Source of the DNA: Adiantum capillus-veneris | Lineage: Eukaryota; Streptophyta; Polypodiopsida; Polypodiales; Pteridaceae | Assembly (NCBI GenBank): GCA_014529385.2 | Contig: CM043960.1 | Location: forward strand, 119,294,543-119,358,542 | Length of the DNA: 64,000 nt | Reading direction: 5' to 3' | Made by a program: the position numbers and the translations under genes | Shown here: in pieces, positions 22,959 through 35,600 of the stretch | Layout: every line of letters starts with the position of its first letter | Numbering within the stretch: the first letter of the stretch is position 1 | The notes under the pieces: model-generated | Database searches by the model: none | Told to the model about the DNA's origin: nothing | The model's input: the letters and a program-made list of their open reading frames with translations, nothing else

Positions 22959-25184
22959 AAACAAAAAGATGTAGAAGCTGAGCTAACGATAGCTCGAGAA
23001 CAACTTAAACAGCAAAGAGAGTCCGACTCTCTAAAATCAACGGAAGGACCAAAGAGTGCAAGCTCAGGAGGGTCGGTATTGGTAGATAAGATCAATGAAC
23101 CCTTAGATGCAATCTTGCAAGCTTATGAAGCAAGATTGAAGAACAGACAGACCCTAGAGCAAAGGTGGATGACATATCCATATCCAAAGATAGAAAAACA
23201 GAGACTAGAGATGTGCAAACAACTGATTGAAACTGCACAAGCTTTACTGGAGCCTCCACCTATGGAAGCGGGAGATAGAGTAATCAAGACACCAAACCAT
23301 GAAACACCTCACAAAACCGAACAAAGGATACCTGACAAGATAGAAAACATTAAATCCTTGCCGGATGTAGAGGATGCAAAAGACGTACCTAATAGCACTG
23401 ATGAATCACTGAAAGATTTTCCACCATATTCGCCTATTGTGGAAGAAAATTGGCCTAAAGAGCTATGGGAAACGGTGCGAAAAGCTCAAGAAAAATATGA
23501 GACAAAAACAATCGAGTCAGCGCCTTTCTCGGAGCTGAACTTGAATAAGACTCCATGGGATTTGGACGTTAAATCATTTCAAGTGGATAATGGTTCAGTT
23601 GCATCCGAAGATAGCAGACCACAATCTCTCAGAACTTTGCCATCATATATGGGGGACTATGAGGCAAGATCAGAAATTCGAAGAGTACCTTCTCAGAGAA
23701 TAGGCGGTTCAAATCAATTGGACACTAAAATCCTGACAGACTTGTTGACCACTCCGGTCAAGTGTACAATCACATTGGCAGAATTGTTAAAAATTAGGCC
23801 AAGCATGTGGACGGAAGTGGGCAAATGTCTTGAAAAATTTGACATAAGGACGCCTCTTAAGTTCTTCGAAACCGAGCTTAATGACACAAAACCGAAGAAA
23901 GTCAACACTAGACCAGTGCCACTCAACAATGTAGGAGAGTATTGTGAGGGTGAAGACGGCAACATGACCCTACGAGTTGAGTATAATGGCATAGAAACTA
24001 AGGCAATACTTGATAGTGAAGCTGGCATTGCCATTGCGACCAAATTGCTATGGGAAAAATGGGGAAAACCAGCAATACGAACAACTAGAATGAAATTGCA
24101 ACTGGCGGATGGGCACATAGAAAGGCCTATAGGATTGCTTGAGGCAATCGTGGTATCTTCCTGTGGCATAGATTACGAACATACCTTTGCCATAGTAGAT
24201 TTCGTCAAGAAGAACAACTATGAAATTATCCTTGGTAGGCCGTTCATGAGGCAACTCAAAATGGTGTAGGACTGGGGGTATGATTATTTGTATCTAAGAC
24301 ATGCTGAAACTACTACACGCGTAAACATGAAAAATCATAGCTACCATGATGTCACGAGAACCCTAGTGGAAGAATTTGACTCAACCACCATTAGTGGATC
24401 AGAAGTCCCAGCGTGGCTTTGTAAGAAAAAAGAGATATGGACGTGTGGGGCATCTCAATGTAGTGAATTTGACCACGATGAAAGGACACTAGAGAGGGTC
24501 TTGGAAGACGATGCCTATATACGAGAACCTTTTCCTGAAGAGAAGCTCGAACCCCTAGAATGGTCTCAAATTTTAGCTACATTGGATGTATGCGTCAATG
24601 AAGTCACTCCCACCAAATTTTGTGATGAGAATGGCTACGATATCATACCATACTACATGTTGAGCAAAATTGTGGAGGAGGACAAGGACGAGGTAGATAC
24701 TGAGAATACGAGGATCCATAAAACAGAAACAAAACTTGAGATTAAGATAGTGGGCTATGTGGACATCCCCACTAAAGAAATCAAGCAGGAAGGAGAAGAA
24801 TTTTATGATTCTTCTGATCAAAGTGAAAACAAGGATAACGCGGACGACGAGAAGTCGGAAAATACAGAGGGAGATGACAATCAAGATCAAGACAATGACG
24901 TCTTCTACAATTTCCCAAACCAAAATGAGAGACATCAAAAAAGATACAAGAGTAAAAGACACCACATCAGTACACCAACCAGGTTGAGACCCATGCCGGA
25001 GTTTGAGGGTAAGACACATTTCCTTATGAACATTCATGCTGCTGATTGTGCTAAGGATAAAGTGTCAGGAAGATTTCTTAAGGTTGCTGAAGACTCAGGA
25101 TTTAAGTCTAGACTGTTGAAACCTAAGAAAACCAACAAACAAAAAAAAAAGAGTTCCAATAGAAAAACTGAATGTCTATGGTAG
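22959..25184 (+). pseudogene. Gypsy C protease region and acidic linker
   Basis: Same frame as Gag. A coiled, charged linker precedes a retropepsin-like domain at about 23970-24266 (ETKAILDSEAG, then YEIILGRPFMRQ, the ILG-R flap partner motif). The active site reads DSEAG where related element D has DGGAG, so it is probably damaged. A TAG at 24267 interrupts the frame, which resumes to 25184 with an acidic Asp/Glu-rich linker. The junction to the next frame lies in the A-rich run 25134-25151, where a 1-nt slip moves pol into another frame. Confidence 0.75.
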
Positions 25185-25191
25185 TCCAATT

Positions 25192-26382
25192 ATGACGAAA
25201 ATTGAACGAAAAACAAGATACAATGAGTGGAAACAAAAAATTAAAAATGTATGGACAGCTGAAATGGAAAGTAGCGATGGAACTAACGCTAGTGATGGGA
25301 GTAAAAAGATAGATGTACCTCCTCACTATTGTAAGTACACCATTCAGGAAAGAAGATTGGTGGTTCAGCAACCAATGAGGGAGCCTAAATCAAACGAGTC
25401 CTACGACGGTCCAGAGAATGCCAAGAAAATAGACTTAGCAGAGCCAGGAGAAAATCCTCGACCTGCTTACATTGCCACAGATCTAGGTCGAGAAGAGGGG
25501 GACTTACTGATCAAAACACTTAAGGAATTTCGAGATGTTTTTGCCTGGTCGTACAGAGATTTGAAGGGAGTGGATCCTAACATTTGTGAACATTCAATCC
25601 CTCTGAAGTCTGATGCAAAGCCAAGCAAACAACGTCCATACACGTACAATGAGACATTCGCCAAAAGGATAAAAGAGGAGATAGACAAACTTATGGAGGC
25701 TGAATTTATTTATGAGATAGAACACACGGACTGGGTGTCCCCAATAGTGGTGGTACCTAAGAAAAACGGGAAATTACGAGTGTGTGTAAATCTCAAGAAG
25801 GTAAACGCAGCAACTATAAGAGACAACTATCCTCTACCTATCACTGAACACGTCCTAGAACGAGTGGCTGGCAAGCAAGCCTATAGCTTTGTGGACGGAT
25901 TCTCTGGTTATAACCAATTGGGGGTCAAACTAGAAGATCAATACAAAACAGCATTTGCAACAGAATGGGGCATATATGCGTTTAGGGTAATGCCATTTGG
26001 CTTGACCAATGCTCCAGCCACATTTCAGAGATTAATGACACACGCTTTTAAAGAATACTTGCGAAAATTCTTGGATATTTACATGGACGACTTGTGTGTC
26101 TATTCGCTATTGAGAGAAGACCATATAGATCATCTAAGAAAGGTATTCGAAAAATGCAGAACGTATAGGATAGTGTCGGCTAATGGAATTACCACTGATG
26201 AAGACAAGGTGAAGGTGATCATAGAATTGCCAAGACCAAACACTTTACGAGAGGTACAATCATTTATGGGACATTGTGGATACTATCGACGTTTTATCTA
26301 CATGTACACTGTAATAGCAAAACCCTTGTATAGTCTAATCAGGCTCTTCATTTGGACAAATGAATGTGAGGAGTCATTCTAG
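25192..26382 (+). pseudogene. Gypsy C reverse transcriptase
   Basis: Ty3/Gypsy reverse transcriptase: VVVPKKNGKLRVCVNLKKVN, FVDGFSGYNQ, MPFGLTNAPATFQRLM and the catalytic YMDDLCVYS (about 26082-26108). Between KCRTYRI and VSANGITTDEDKVK the usual segment of about 20 residues (the NPEKC...LLGHI stretch in relatives) is missing without a frameshift. That is an in-frame deletion near 26173. The frame ends at a TAG (26380) but the RNase H follows in the same frame. Confidence 0.88.
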
Positions 26383-28497
26383 AAATTAAAAGATGCATTG
26401 GTATCTGCACCAATTCTAAAAGCACCATATTGGTCAAAGATATTCCATGTACATATAGATGCGTCGCCATTTGCAATAGGCTGTATACTAGCACAACCAG
26501 ATGAGGGAAAGACGGATTTTCCAATCAATTATGCTAGTAGACAACTCAACAGTGCAAAAAAGAATTATACTACCACTGAAAGAGAAGGATTGGGTATGAT
26601 ATATGCCGTAAAGAAATTTCGGCATTACTTACTCTCGAACAAATTCACATTCTTTGTGGATCATCAGGCACTCTTATACTTAGTAAACAAACCTTGCAAA
26701 ATGGGACGAATTGTAAGATGGTTCATTGTGTTGCTGGAGTTTGATTTTACGATAGTGGTTAAGAAAGGAAAAACTCATCAAAGAGCAGACCACCTTTCTC
26801 GATTACTACATGGCAAAAAAGCTACTGGAGTAGATGATGATCTCCCAGACGCATACCTGTTTAATATAGAGATGGTACCGAAATGGTCAGAGAAAATTAT
26901 TCCGTTGCTGACATATGGAATGAATCTTGACGACAAACACACGGTGGAAGACATTAGACAAGCACGAAATAACACAATGCTTGTGGGAAGAATGTACCAT
27001 CATGGAAAAGATGGGATTCTAAGATTGTGTATAGGCCCAGAGGAGTACGAAGCATATCTAGAGGAGGCCCACACACAAACAGGGGGATTCCATAGAGGAA
27101 ATCAAATGATGTATGCACAATTAAGAAGACTTGGAGTGTATTGGCCAGGAATGGTAGGCGATGTAGCCAATTACATCAAGAAATGTGACTTTTGCACATC
27201 CAATACCACTGTGGATTATGCCACATTATACCAAGTGACAGTAGCACCCTCATGGAGTCATGCTATTGTGGATTATTTGACTAATAAGGAGCTGCCAGGA
27301 GATTGGTCTAAAGCCAGACAAAAGGCTTTACAAATCAAAGCGAATAGGTATACCATCATTAGTGACCAATTGTATAAAAGAGGAACTCATGACCAGCTGA
27401 GGCTAGTTCCTCATGAAAATGACTACTTTCCATTATTGGAACACGCTCATGCAGGCATAGCAAGTGGTCATTTTTCAGCAGAGATAACCGTAAAAATCAT
27501 TATGGTTGCAGGGATTTGGTGGCTGACCATGATTCAAGATGCAGCAGAATTCGTGAAAAGGTGTGATGAATGTCAATGCACTAAGGTACCAATTAAAAGA
27601 GAAGAAATGCCTTTAAGACCAATGATGAGTGCTCGAGCATTCGCTAAATGGGGATTGGACTTTGTTGGTCCTATCACTCCACCAACGTATCGTTCACAAG
27701 CACAATATATCATAGTGGCCACGGACTACATGACCAAATGGGTGGAAGCAAAAGCCACAACAAAAGCAGATGCTAGAACCATGGCACAATTCTTATATGA
27801 ATATGTGTTTACACGTTATGGCCTTCCAATCGAGCTGGTAAGTGATAGAGGGACACACTTTGTAAATAAAGTTATCCAACATCTCTTAAATGATTTTATG
27901 GTAATTCATCGCAAATCTGCACCCTATCATCCACAAGCCAATGGCCAAGCGGAAGCGACCAACAAAGTATTGTGCACGGTTCTCACGAAACTGGTTAGTG
28001 AAACAAGAACAGATTGGGATTAGATGCTCTATTCGGCATTGTGGGCTTATCGAGTTGCATATAAAACAACACTCAATGCTACACCATTTAATATGGTATA
28101 TGGGTTAAATGCAATATTGCCTATTGAATTTTTGATCTGCACACTAAGGGTAGCAAAACAGTTGGACTGGACGGGGCATGAACTTTTAGAGCGGCTAGAG
28201 GACCTTGAAAAATTAGATGAGTTACGACTCAACGCTGTAGCGGCCATCTATGCAAAAAAAAGACAACAGAAAGAGTTTTTTGACAAACATGTCAAGAACA
28301 AGGACTTTAAAACGGGCGACTATGTCTTAGTATACACCCTTAAATTGCATGCCAAAAAGATAAAGAAAAGGGGCATGGGACCTTATTTGATCCAAGAAAT
28401 ATCGTCCAGCGGAGCAGTAAAACTGTCGACACTAGATGGAAAAGAAATGCCGAACTGGATTAGTGGGTGTCGTTTAAAAAATATTATCTCCCTCTAA
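26383..28497 (+). pseudogene. Gypsy C RNase H and integrase with two HHCC-like modules
   Basis: RNase H (about 26398-26810) has HIDASPFAIG, TTEREGLGMIYAV and DHQALLYL. Integrase follows. A first H-H-C-C module (about 27049-27207: EEAH...GGFH...CDFC) is followed by a second (about 27430-27577: EHAHAG..SGHF...CDECQ). The catalytic core comes next: GLDFVGPI, VATDYMTKW, LVSDRGTHF and HHPQANGQAE-type YHPQANGQAEATNK. A TAG at 28021 splits the core from the C-terminal part, which ends 28497. The family normally has one HHCC module. Confidence 0.85.
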
Positions 28498-29213
28498 CAC
28501 CGGAAATGTTGTTTCAACTGCATTATGGAAAAACATATAGACAAGAACAACAACGAATTCAAGACCAGGCACAACAAGAAGCAAAGGAACGAATTGCTAA
28601 ACGAAAGCAGTTTCTCAGGACAATAAACATGGTCACCCCAATGATGACTGACGAATATCCTCTTTCAACATCCCAAACAATCGAAGCGGATATACAAAGC
28701 GACAAATTAGAAAAGACCATGACAGACCTTAGGGCTCAGGACGATAGCATCATCAATGACTTGGAAGATACATGGTGTAGTCCTTACATAAAAGCTTATG
28801 CATGCACAAAACAAGTTGAAATCTATGCATTGCTTAACACTGGAGCAAAAATGAATGTCATCATCTTTGAGCTCTTTCAGAAACTTGGACCAATGAAGAC
28901 GATTCCAGAGACACACAGGTTGAAAGTAGCGTCGAGTGATGAGGTGACCACGATGTGGTCTACTATAATACCAATCACAGTGCAGGCACACCTGTACACT
29001 ACAAAATTCCATGTACTGCCACCAAGTAGGTCAGCAACTCCGTGTATCTTAGCAGTGTCATGGATGAAAGCTAACAGGGTATTCATTGATTTGGATACGA
29101 ATGAGGCACTATTCAGAAAGGAAAACTTTTCAGAACCCTTCTTATCATATAACCAATTCATATCAAGGAGGAAACAAAAGTCAATACAACCGCAAAAATC
29201 TGTCCAACAATAA
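28467..29213 (+). pseudogene. Retropepsin-like ORF downstream of integrase (Gypsy C)
   Basis: A 248-residue ORF overlapping the integrase end in another frame. Residues about 115-225 read VEIYALLNTGAKMNVI ... ATPCILAVSWMKANRVFIDLD, the layout of a retropepsin (hydrophobic-hydrophobic-D-T-G-A, then an ILG/W motif). The catalytic Asp is replaced by Asn (NTGA). In the standard Gypsy order protease precedes reverse transcriptase, so this is an extra, probably inactive, protease-like domain. Alternatively it is an unrelated fold that resembles it by chance. Confidence 0.6.
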
Positions 29214-29257
29214 ACAAAGTTTACAAGTCCAACAACGCCTTATAAAAATCAGCAACC

Positions 29258-29821
29258 ATGGAGGGAACCAGGCAAGTTTGGGTACGGCGTACAGAGCTGA
29301 CCGATGCACAATTACATCAAAAGCGGCAATACAAAGTGTGGATAAGGTGCGACAGCCTAATTCCTATAAAAGAGGAGTTTGAAGAACAGACACAACACCG
29401 AAAGCCAGCAAATCTACAGAGAAACATAGTCAATCTGTCAAATACGCAATGGACTATATTGGTATGGAGGCCAAAAGTGCCAATTCAAAACGAGCCAACA
29501 ACAAAAGAAGGGCGGACAAAGATGACAATCGTGCAGCTATCTACAACCATCAAGGTCAAGCAACATCATACAAACAGCACGAGGAAACAAACAGAATCAA
29601 CAACGAAAAATACAAGGATGTATCAGACACAGATCATCAAGGCAGCAAGAGAGAATGTTCCACCAGATACGACAATAACGATTTCAAAGGAACCACATAT
29701 GCCAATTCAAAACCAGTGGAAAACAATCAAACAACGGGCGGCGGAGTTACAACTACTTGAAAAGAAAATCTACCAGCCAATTCAAGATACCACAGGAAAC
29801 CTCGACGACAAATGCCAATAA
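29258..29821 (+). CDS. Unrecognised basic ORF after the retropepsin-like domain (Gypsy C)
   Basis: 187 residues, rich in Lys, Gln and Thr, opening MEGTRQVWVRRTEL. Repeated Trp-centred motifs (VWVRR, VWIRC, LVWRPK) recall the W[VI]PK motifs at the C terminus of the D polyprotein (about 49117-49430). No known domain. It ends 160 nt before the internal polypurine tract at 29982. Confidence 0.45.
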   Translation: MEGTRQVWVRRTELTDAQLHQKRQYKVWIRCDSLIPIKEEFEEQTQHRKPANLQRNIVNLSNTQWTILVWRPKVPIQNEPTTKEGRTKMTIVQLSTTIKVKQHHTNSTRKQTESTTKNTRMYQTQIIKAARENVPPDTTITISKEPHMPIQNQWKTIKQRAAELQLLEKKIYQPIQDTTGNLDDKCQ

Positions 29822-32636
29822 GCGAATCGCTTATACCTTCCTCTTGCACTGCATACATTCTTTCTACATGCATTGACCGTACATGCATATAGGGCTATAT
29901 TACAAGGCCTGCATTAGTACGAGTTCAAACCCATGCACAACACATACCCTTGACGATACCCTGTCGTCCGGGAGGACTCCGACTAGGAGGGGGGGAGGCA
30001 TTCCAAATGCGGACTCATCATGTCATATATTAGAGGGCAATGTTTGCGAGCAATTTTTCAACCATTTTTTGCGTTTTATTGTGTGATTTTTGTAAAAAGA
30101 ATATGCCCTCGTAATTAATCAAAATCGGGGACCAAATCATCATTCATGAGCCCCTAGGGATGTGTATAGACTATAAAGAGAGTCAAATCTGGCCAAAAAT
30201 TGTCTAAAAACAGCAAAAAATAGGCCAAGGTTGACGATAGTGAGAGAGATTGTACATAGACGAGAGAAAAGTGAGCTACAAAGTGTTTTGCTTCTAATTG
30301 GTATTTTTCTAGGTTAGAATTGCTATTTTCGGGTTATTTTGGGATTTATTTGCTTTATTTTAGCCATTTTCTAGCAAAAATTATAGAAAAAAATCCGCAA
30401 TCCAGATGGAAGCACAAAAGTAGAGACGCTTGATCAGAGCAAGGTAAAGAAGACACATAAAAATTAAGGACTGCAAAGGTGACAGAGCAAAATGACCACC
30501 GTCATGAAGGGACCTCCAAAAGGAGAAATCTACAAAAATGGTAAAATTGGAGCAACCGAAATCCAAATCAGGAAATTTACGAGCCTAAACCGCATCTCGC
30601 AAAAAGTTATGGCCACAGTTAAAAGATGGGAAAATTTGGTGTCGGAGTCTCGATTACATATAGAGAGACTAGGCTAGAAATCCCTCATTTGAGTCATTTT
30701 CCATAGTGAGAGAGAGAGAGCTCCTACAGCAGTTGAGAATTCCAGGAGCTCATCCATCGCGCACGGTCGCCATATCGACATCAGATATGAGAGGTATGGT
30801 CGTCAACACTCACTCTAAGTGTTGTTTACTTCAGTTAGTCGCAAAACCTAGCCGGCATCACAATCACAACCTATGCACACATACGGTAGAATGGTTGTTA
30901 GGGAGACCTAGAGGCTACCAAATGGGACCAAAAGTGAAAGGCACAATGCTAATATCTTAGAGATTGAGCCTATGACCTCGGTAAGCGTGAAGGAAGCCGC
31001 TCAGAAAACCCTAATTTAGCAGGACCTGCAAATGGGCGACAAAACCAAGGTGATCGGAAATGAGCCAAAATTCATAGATAGCAAGCCAATGACCTCGACA
31101 AACCGACTGAAGGGTTAGATTATGAAAAATTTCGTCAAAACGGAGCCTAAAGTCCCTATCTGACAAAAACCGCACAAAGCGTCACGATACTCTAACGGGC
31201 CGACCAAGTGACAAAATTACACCAAATTCAACAAGGAACATCCAAAGGAGGTCAACTACGAGATGGAATGTGTCCACTCAGGAAAAAAAGTTCTTCCACT
31301 AGGGCAAATGCCGGCAACAGGCCAGAAAGACGTCCAAATGGTCGTTCTTGGTGTTTCAAACACCAAAACAACAACCGACTGCTTGGATGGAAGGTCAAAA
31401 GGAAGTAGAAGACAACCGGAATCATACAAAGACCAAAAGGAACCGCGACTATCACCTAAGTGGTCTACTTCGACTTCAGGACCAGCTAAGTGCTGCAAAC
31501 AGGGAGTACATTCTACTAAATTGATTAAAACTTGATGTGTGTGTCTAGGAGGGCCTATTAACACCATGAATGTCAACTAACATCAAAAAATTGGTAAAAA
31601 TGACAAAGTGCCCAGTCTATCGCGATAGACTTGAACTTGCACTTAGATAAGGGAAAATTTGACTTTGGCTTCATGAGGGGTGCTAACAAGGAATGTTAAC
31701 CACCAATATCAAGTCAAAGTGTCAGAAAAATCTATTTTGGCCAAAAACCTCAGTCTATCGCGATAGACTTGCTGCAACAATTTTTGGGGGGAAAGACTTT
31801 TCAATTTTTTATAAGCTAGACTTGGGGAAGCAAATGAAGGCAGTACACCAAATTTGGTGCCAAGATGGACTCATATAGCAAGCTGAGAAAGACATGCAGA
31901 CAACTCAGAGTCTGAACAGAAATTCTCAAGGGCAGACAGGTAAAATTTACATGTAAGGGGTCAAGAAACCTTGCATCAACTGGGAGAAGGTAGACAGATG
32001 GTCACAAAGCCAGAAAATGACAAACTGGCACTAAGTCCCAGTCTATCGCGATAGACCAAGCAGAGGGATACTAGACCATCTTATCAAAAATCTGAATTAG
32101 CAGTTGTCTTCAACATGATGCAAGATGACCACCCACTAAGTTTGAGCCGAAAACAACACAAAATGAAGGAGATAGACCAACATCTCTCGGAAGGGATCTG
32201 GAAAATTGGGAGTTGATCCAAAAAGGGGTCACTTGACATTCATTTGAGGTGAAAAGGGGATCAGACCATGTGCAAGGTATGGGAAACCAAGTGGTGGAGT
32301 CACAACTGCAAAAAAGGACCCAGATAAAAAAAATGTCAGTCTATCGCGATAGACTAAGAAAAAGTAGCAAAGGGACAGATTTTGAGCTTTGGCTTATGGA
32401 GTGACCTTACATGCCATGAGAGAATACACCACACAAAGTTTCAAGGCATTTGGACTTGTTCTCCTTCACCAACAACATCAATTTAAAGCTGCCAAAGTCG
32501 CACAATGGAAGAACTTGTCTATCTGCTAACATTTTATCTTAACTAATCTTGGGATTAAGAAGGCTCATCTAGATGCATGATTAAGTGGTAATCAATTTAG
32601 GAGAGTAGTACTATGTTTGTGCATTAACTGATAATT
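29822..32636 (+). other. Gypsy C second non-coding leader-like region
   Basis: 2.8 kb without a convincing ORF between the two coding blocks. It starts with a polypurine-like ACTAGGAGGGGGGGAG (29982-29997) identical to the terminal tract. Four palindrome copies follow: 31614-31631, 31752-31769, 32040-32057 (last base changed) and 32338-32355. Its texture resembles the true leader at 18455-20102. Confidence 0.7.
29982..29997 (+). other. Internal polypurine-tract copy (Gypsy C)
   Basis: ACTAGGAGGGGGGGAG, a 16-nt exact copy of the tract before the 3' LTR (36100-36115). No LTR follows here. Confidence 0.75.
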
Positions 32637-35600
32637 GTGATGACAGGATCTATGGAGGCTTCTCATGGAAAAAGAAAAGGCAAGAACCTGGCAACGGAAG
32701 GTGCACCACCCTATGCACTTCTACCCAATTCTTTAAAGCCAACAGCCACATGGATACCTGTAGATGTGCAACAAGCAGCGGCCTTTCAAATATATCAAGG
32801 TTCATATGTGGATGACAAAAGAAACTTAGTGGATACGGTGATGATTCCCAAGGAGGCAGAGAATTACTCGAAAAGATCACCGCAAAGGTCATGGCTCAAA
32901 AAATTCGGCTTGTGGAACTTTGTGTCACTACCACCAGTAGGGATAGATTTCAAGAGGGTACAACATCTAATAGAGACTATCCAAGAAGATGGAACTTGCA
33001 GAGTGACAGACATGGATAATGAAGTGATGGAGATCCAGATCACCAAAGAGATCATCAAAGAGGCATTGAAACTGTCAGATCAAGGAGCAAACATGAGAGA
33101 AAGAAGGAAAAATCTCACAGTTTACATGCAAAAGTCCAAACTACCTTCTTTCGAACTCATAGCAAACCCAGAAGTAAGAGAGCTGACACAGATCTATAGT
33201 CAGTGTTTGTTGAGCTACATCAAAAGGCTGCAAAGATACACTACACCGCACGGGAGCATCTCAACCACATTGACATGGGCTATGGGAATGACCCGTGAGT
33301 TCTACATAGATCACGCGTCATATCTATTTGAAGAAATGACAAAGCTAAGGCAGGACAAACCCAATTACATTGCAGGAGGAGAAGTCCTAACCATAGTAAT
33401 ATACCATGCCATAGGCACGGCAGATCAGTTTCCACCTGCCCCTCATCAGAACGACTGGCTGGTATTAAGGGAAAATAGCGAAGACGGATCACAAAGGAAA
33501 GTACAGGCATCTATTAATACCATTGGAGGACGCAAGCTGGAAAGAGTGACAAGAAGTACACAAGAAAAGATGGCTGAAGAAAAAAGAACTGAAGAGGAAG
33601 ATTCCCGACTAAAGAAGCAAAAAGCGGAAATGGAAAACAACACCAGGTTGCAGAAGATAGAAAAGATGGAAAGGATGCTAGAAGGGTTTGCTCTAGAAAG
33701 ATCTCTATGAGGCGATGTAGGCGCCACTTGGAAACCATCTAGTAGCACTTTCACACTGAGAACGAAGAATAGAAACAACCCAGCTTTTGAGTTGGACTGG
33801 TTCGAGAAATACATCCAAGAAAGAAATGCGAGGGATGAGCCAGAACTGCTACTAGAAGAGGAGGATCTCCAAACTTTGAGGGATCAGCTGAGGCCGACTT
33901 CACGTGATCAGGAGACACCGCCGCCATCTCCAAGGCCAGATACAAGTGAGAGGCAATCTAGCCCACCTGCTGAATCTACTTCGCATTCAGAAAGCTCACA
34001 TTAAGATGATAGAGTTCACACACTGCCCAGTGAACAGGAAGAAGAAGAAGGAACAGATAGACGCCAAAACACTGGAACCATATCACAAAGTGATAAAGGC
34101 AAGCAAAAGGTGGTGGATCAGTCTAAAGATAAAGCTTCCTCCTCTCAAGAAATTGAGCTGGAAGCTACTATAGATGAAGATTTGCAGTCAATGGTGACAA
34201 TACTAAACCGAACAAGACTGCACAGTCAATGGTTAGCTGATCAAAACCGGTCCAAAATGAAGCTACAAAAAACTGATGAGGAAGTTCAGAGACTGCAAGA
34301 GCAAAGGGAAGACACTCTAAAGCTGATTAGCATCAGAGATACTGAAATATTGGGGCTCAAAGGCACAATAAATCTTCTCAAGGACAATTTACAGGAATCG
34401 GAAGACTTCAATGCCATATGTGAAGATACAATAAACGTGTTCCTTGAAGATGTCAGTGAAAGAGACGAACACATCCAACAGTTGGAAAAGGAAAAGCAAG
34501 ATGCGCTAGAGGCCATCACAAGTTTGCAAGTCGTCATCGATGACTTACAAATTGAAGTCAAAGATTTAAGAGCAGTAACAGATTGAAGTCAAAGATTTAA
34601 GAGCAGTAACAGATATCCAAGCAAGAGAAATCGAACGCGCTAAAAAGCAAAAAACGTCGCTACCAACAACACCAATAGTCCATCCAGAAGAAGAAATGGG
34701 TGCACTAAAGAGGGAGCTGGAGTTAGAAGGAAAAAAACGTTTAATGATTGCTAAAAGTGCGCTTAGAGCAGAAGGTGAACTACAAAGACAAATTTCATAT
34801 TTGCAAAGTAAACAACAACAAGGACCAGCTCCTAACAGTGAAATGGAAAGCATTGTTTCCAAATCACTCAGGGAAGAAAATGAAAACCTGCACATCAGGA
34901 TAAAACAATTAGAGGAGTCGACCGCTAAAAAAGACATGGAATTTCAAGCTCTACAAATCAATAGTAGAACAATGACCGCACAAATCGCAAGTCTACAAAG
35001 TGCAGGGCAGCACCAAGGACAGGGACGAGTGCACATGCAGCCAGTTACAACGAATTTGGCTGGACTCGCCGAAGTTTATGGGGGTCAAGATGAGTACGAC
35101 GAAGCTTCAGATGAACAGGAGGCACATACGCAGACTGATCAAACCGGCTCCAAAGACCAAGAGACAAAAGAAGATTCAGTCATGAAGATGGAAGAGCAGA
35201 GGCTAGCCGAGTAGATGGAAAAGCAAACAAAAATGATATGGTACAAGGCTATGAAAGTCGAAAAGGAGTTGCTACAAGGACTTTCCAAATCGGACAGAAC
35301 AACAGCAGAGCTACGGCAAGAATGGAATGCGCCTATGTTACCTTATTCTCTCCTGAAGTATGAGACTCTAACACATCAACGACAGCTCGAAAAAGAAGAA
35401 CAAGTGCCAGTATTTGAAGGAGAAGTACAAGATAGGGAACGGCAAAACAGAATAGTGGACAGCCAGCCAAAGTGGAGGCGTCAATGGCTATTGGACCATC
35501 CTCATAACTTGATCCACTTAGTCAACGCACCGCCTGAGCTGAGGAATGACATAACATTTTGCCCAACTCCCCGAACATACACCTACAGCCAACATAAAGC

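Noticed and set aside
29086-29760. Additional ORFs overlapping the 29258-29821 ORF
   Set aside because: Shifted frames of the same Lys/Gln-rich region; at most one can be real, and the 29258 frame has the Trp motifs.
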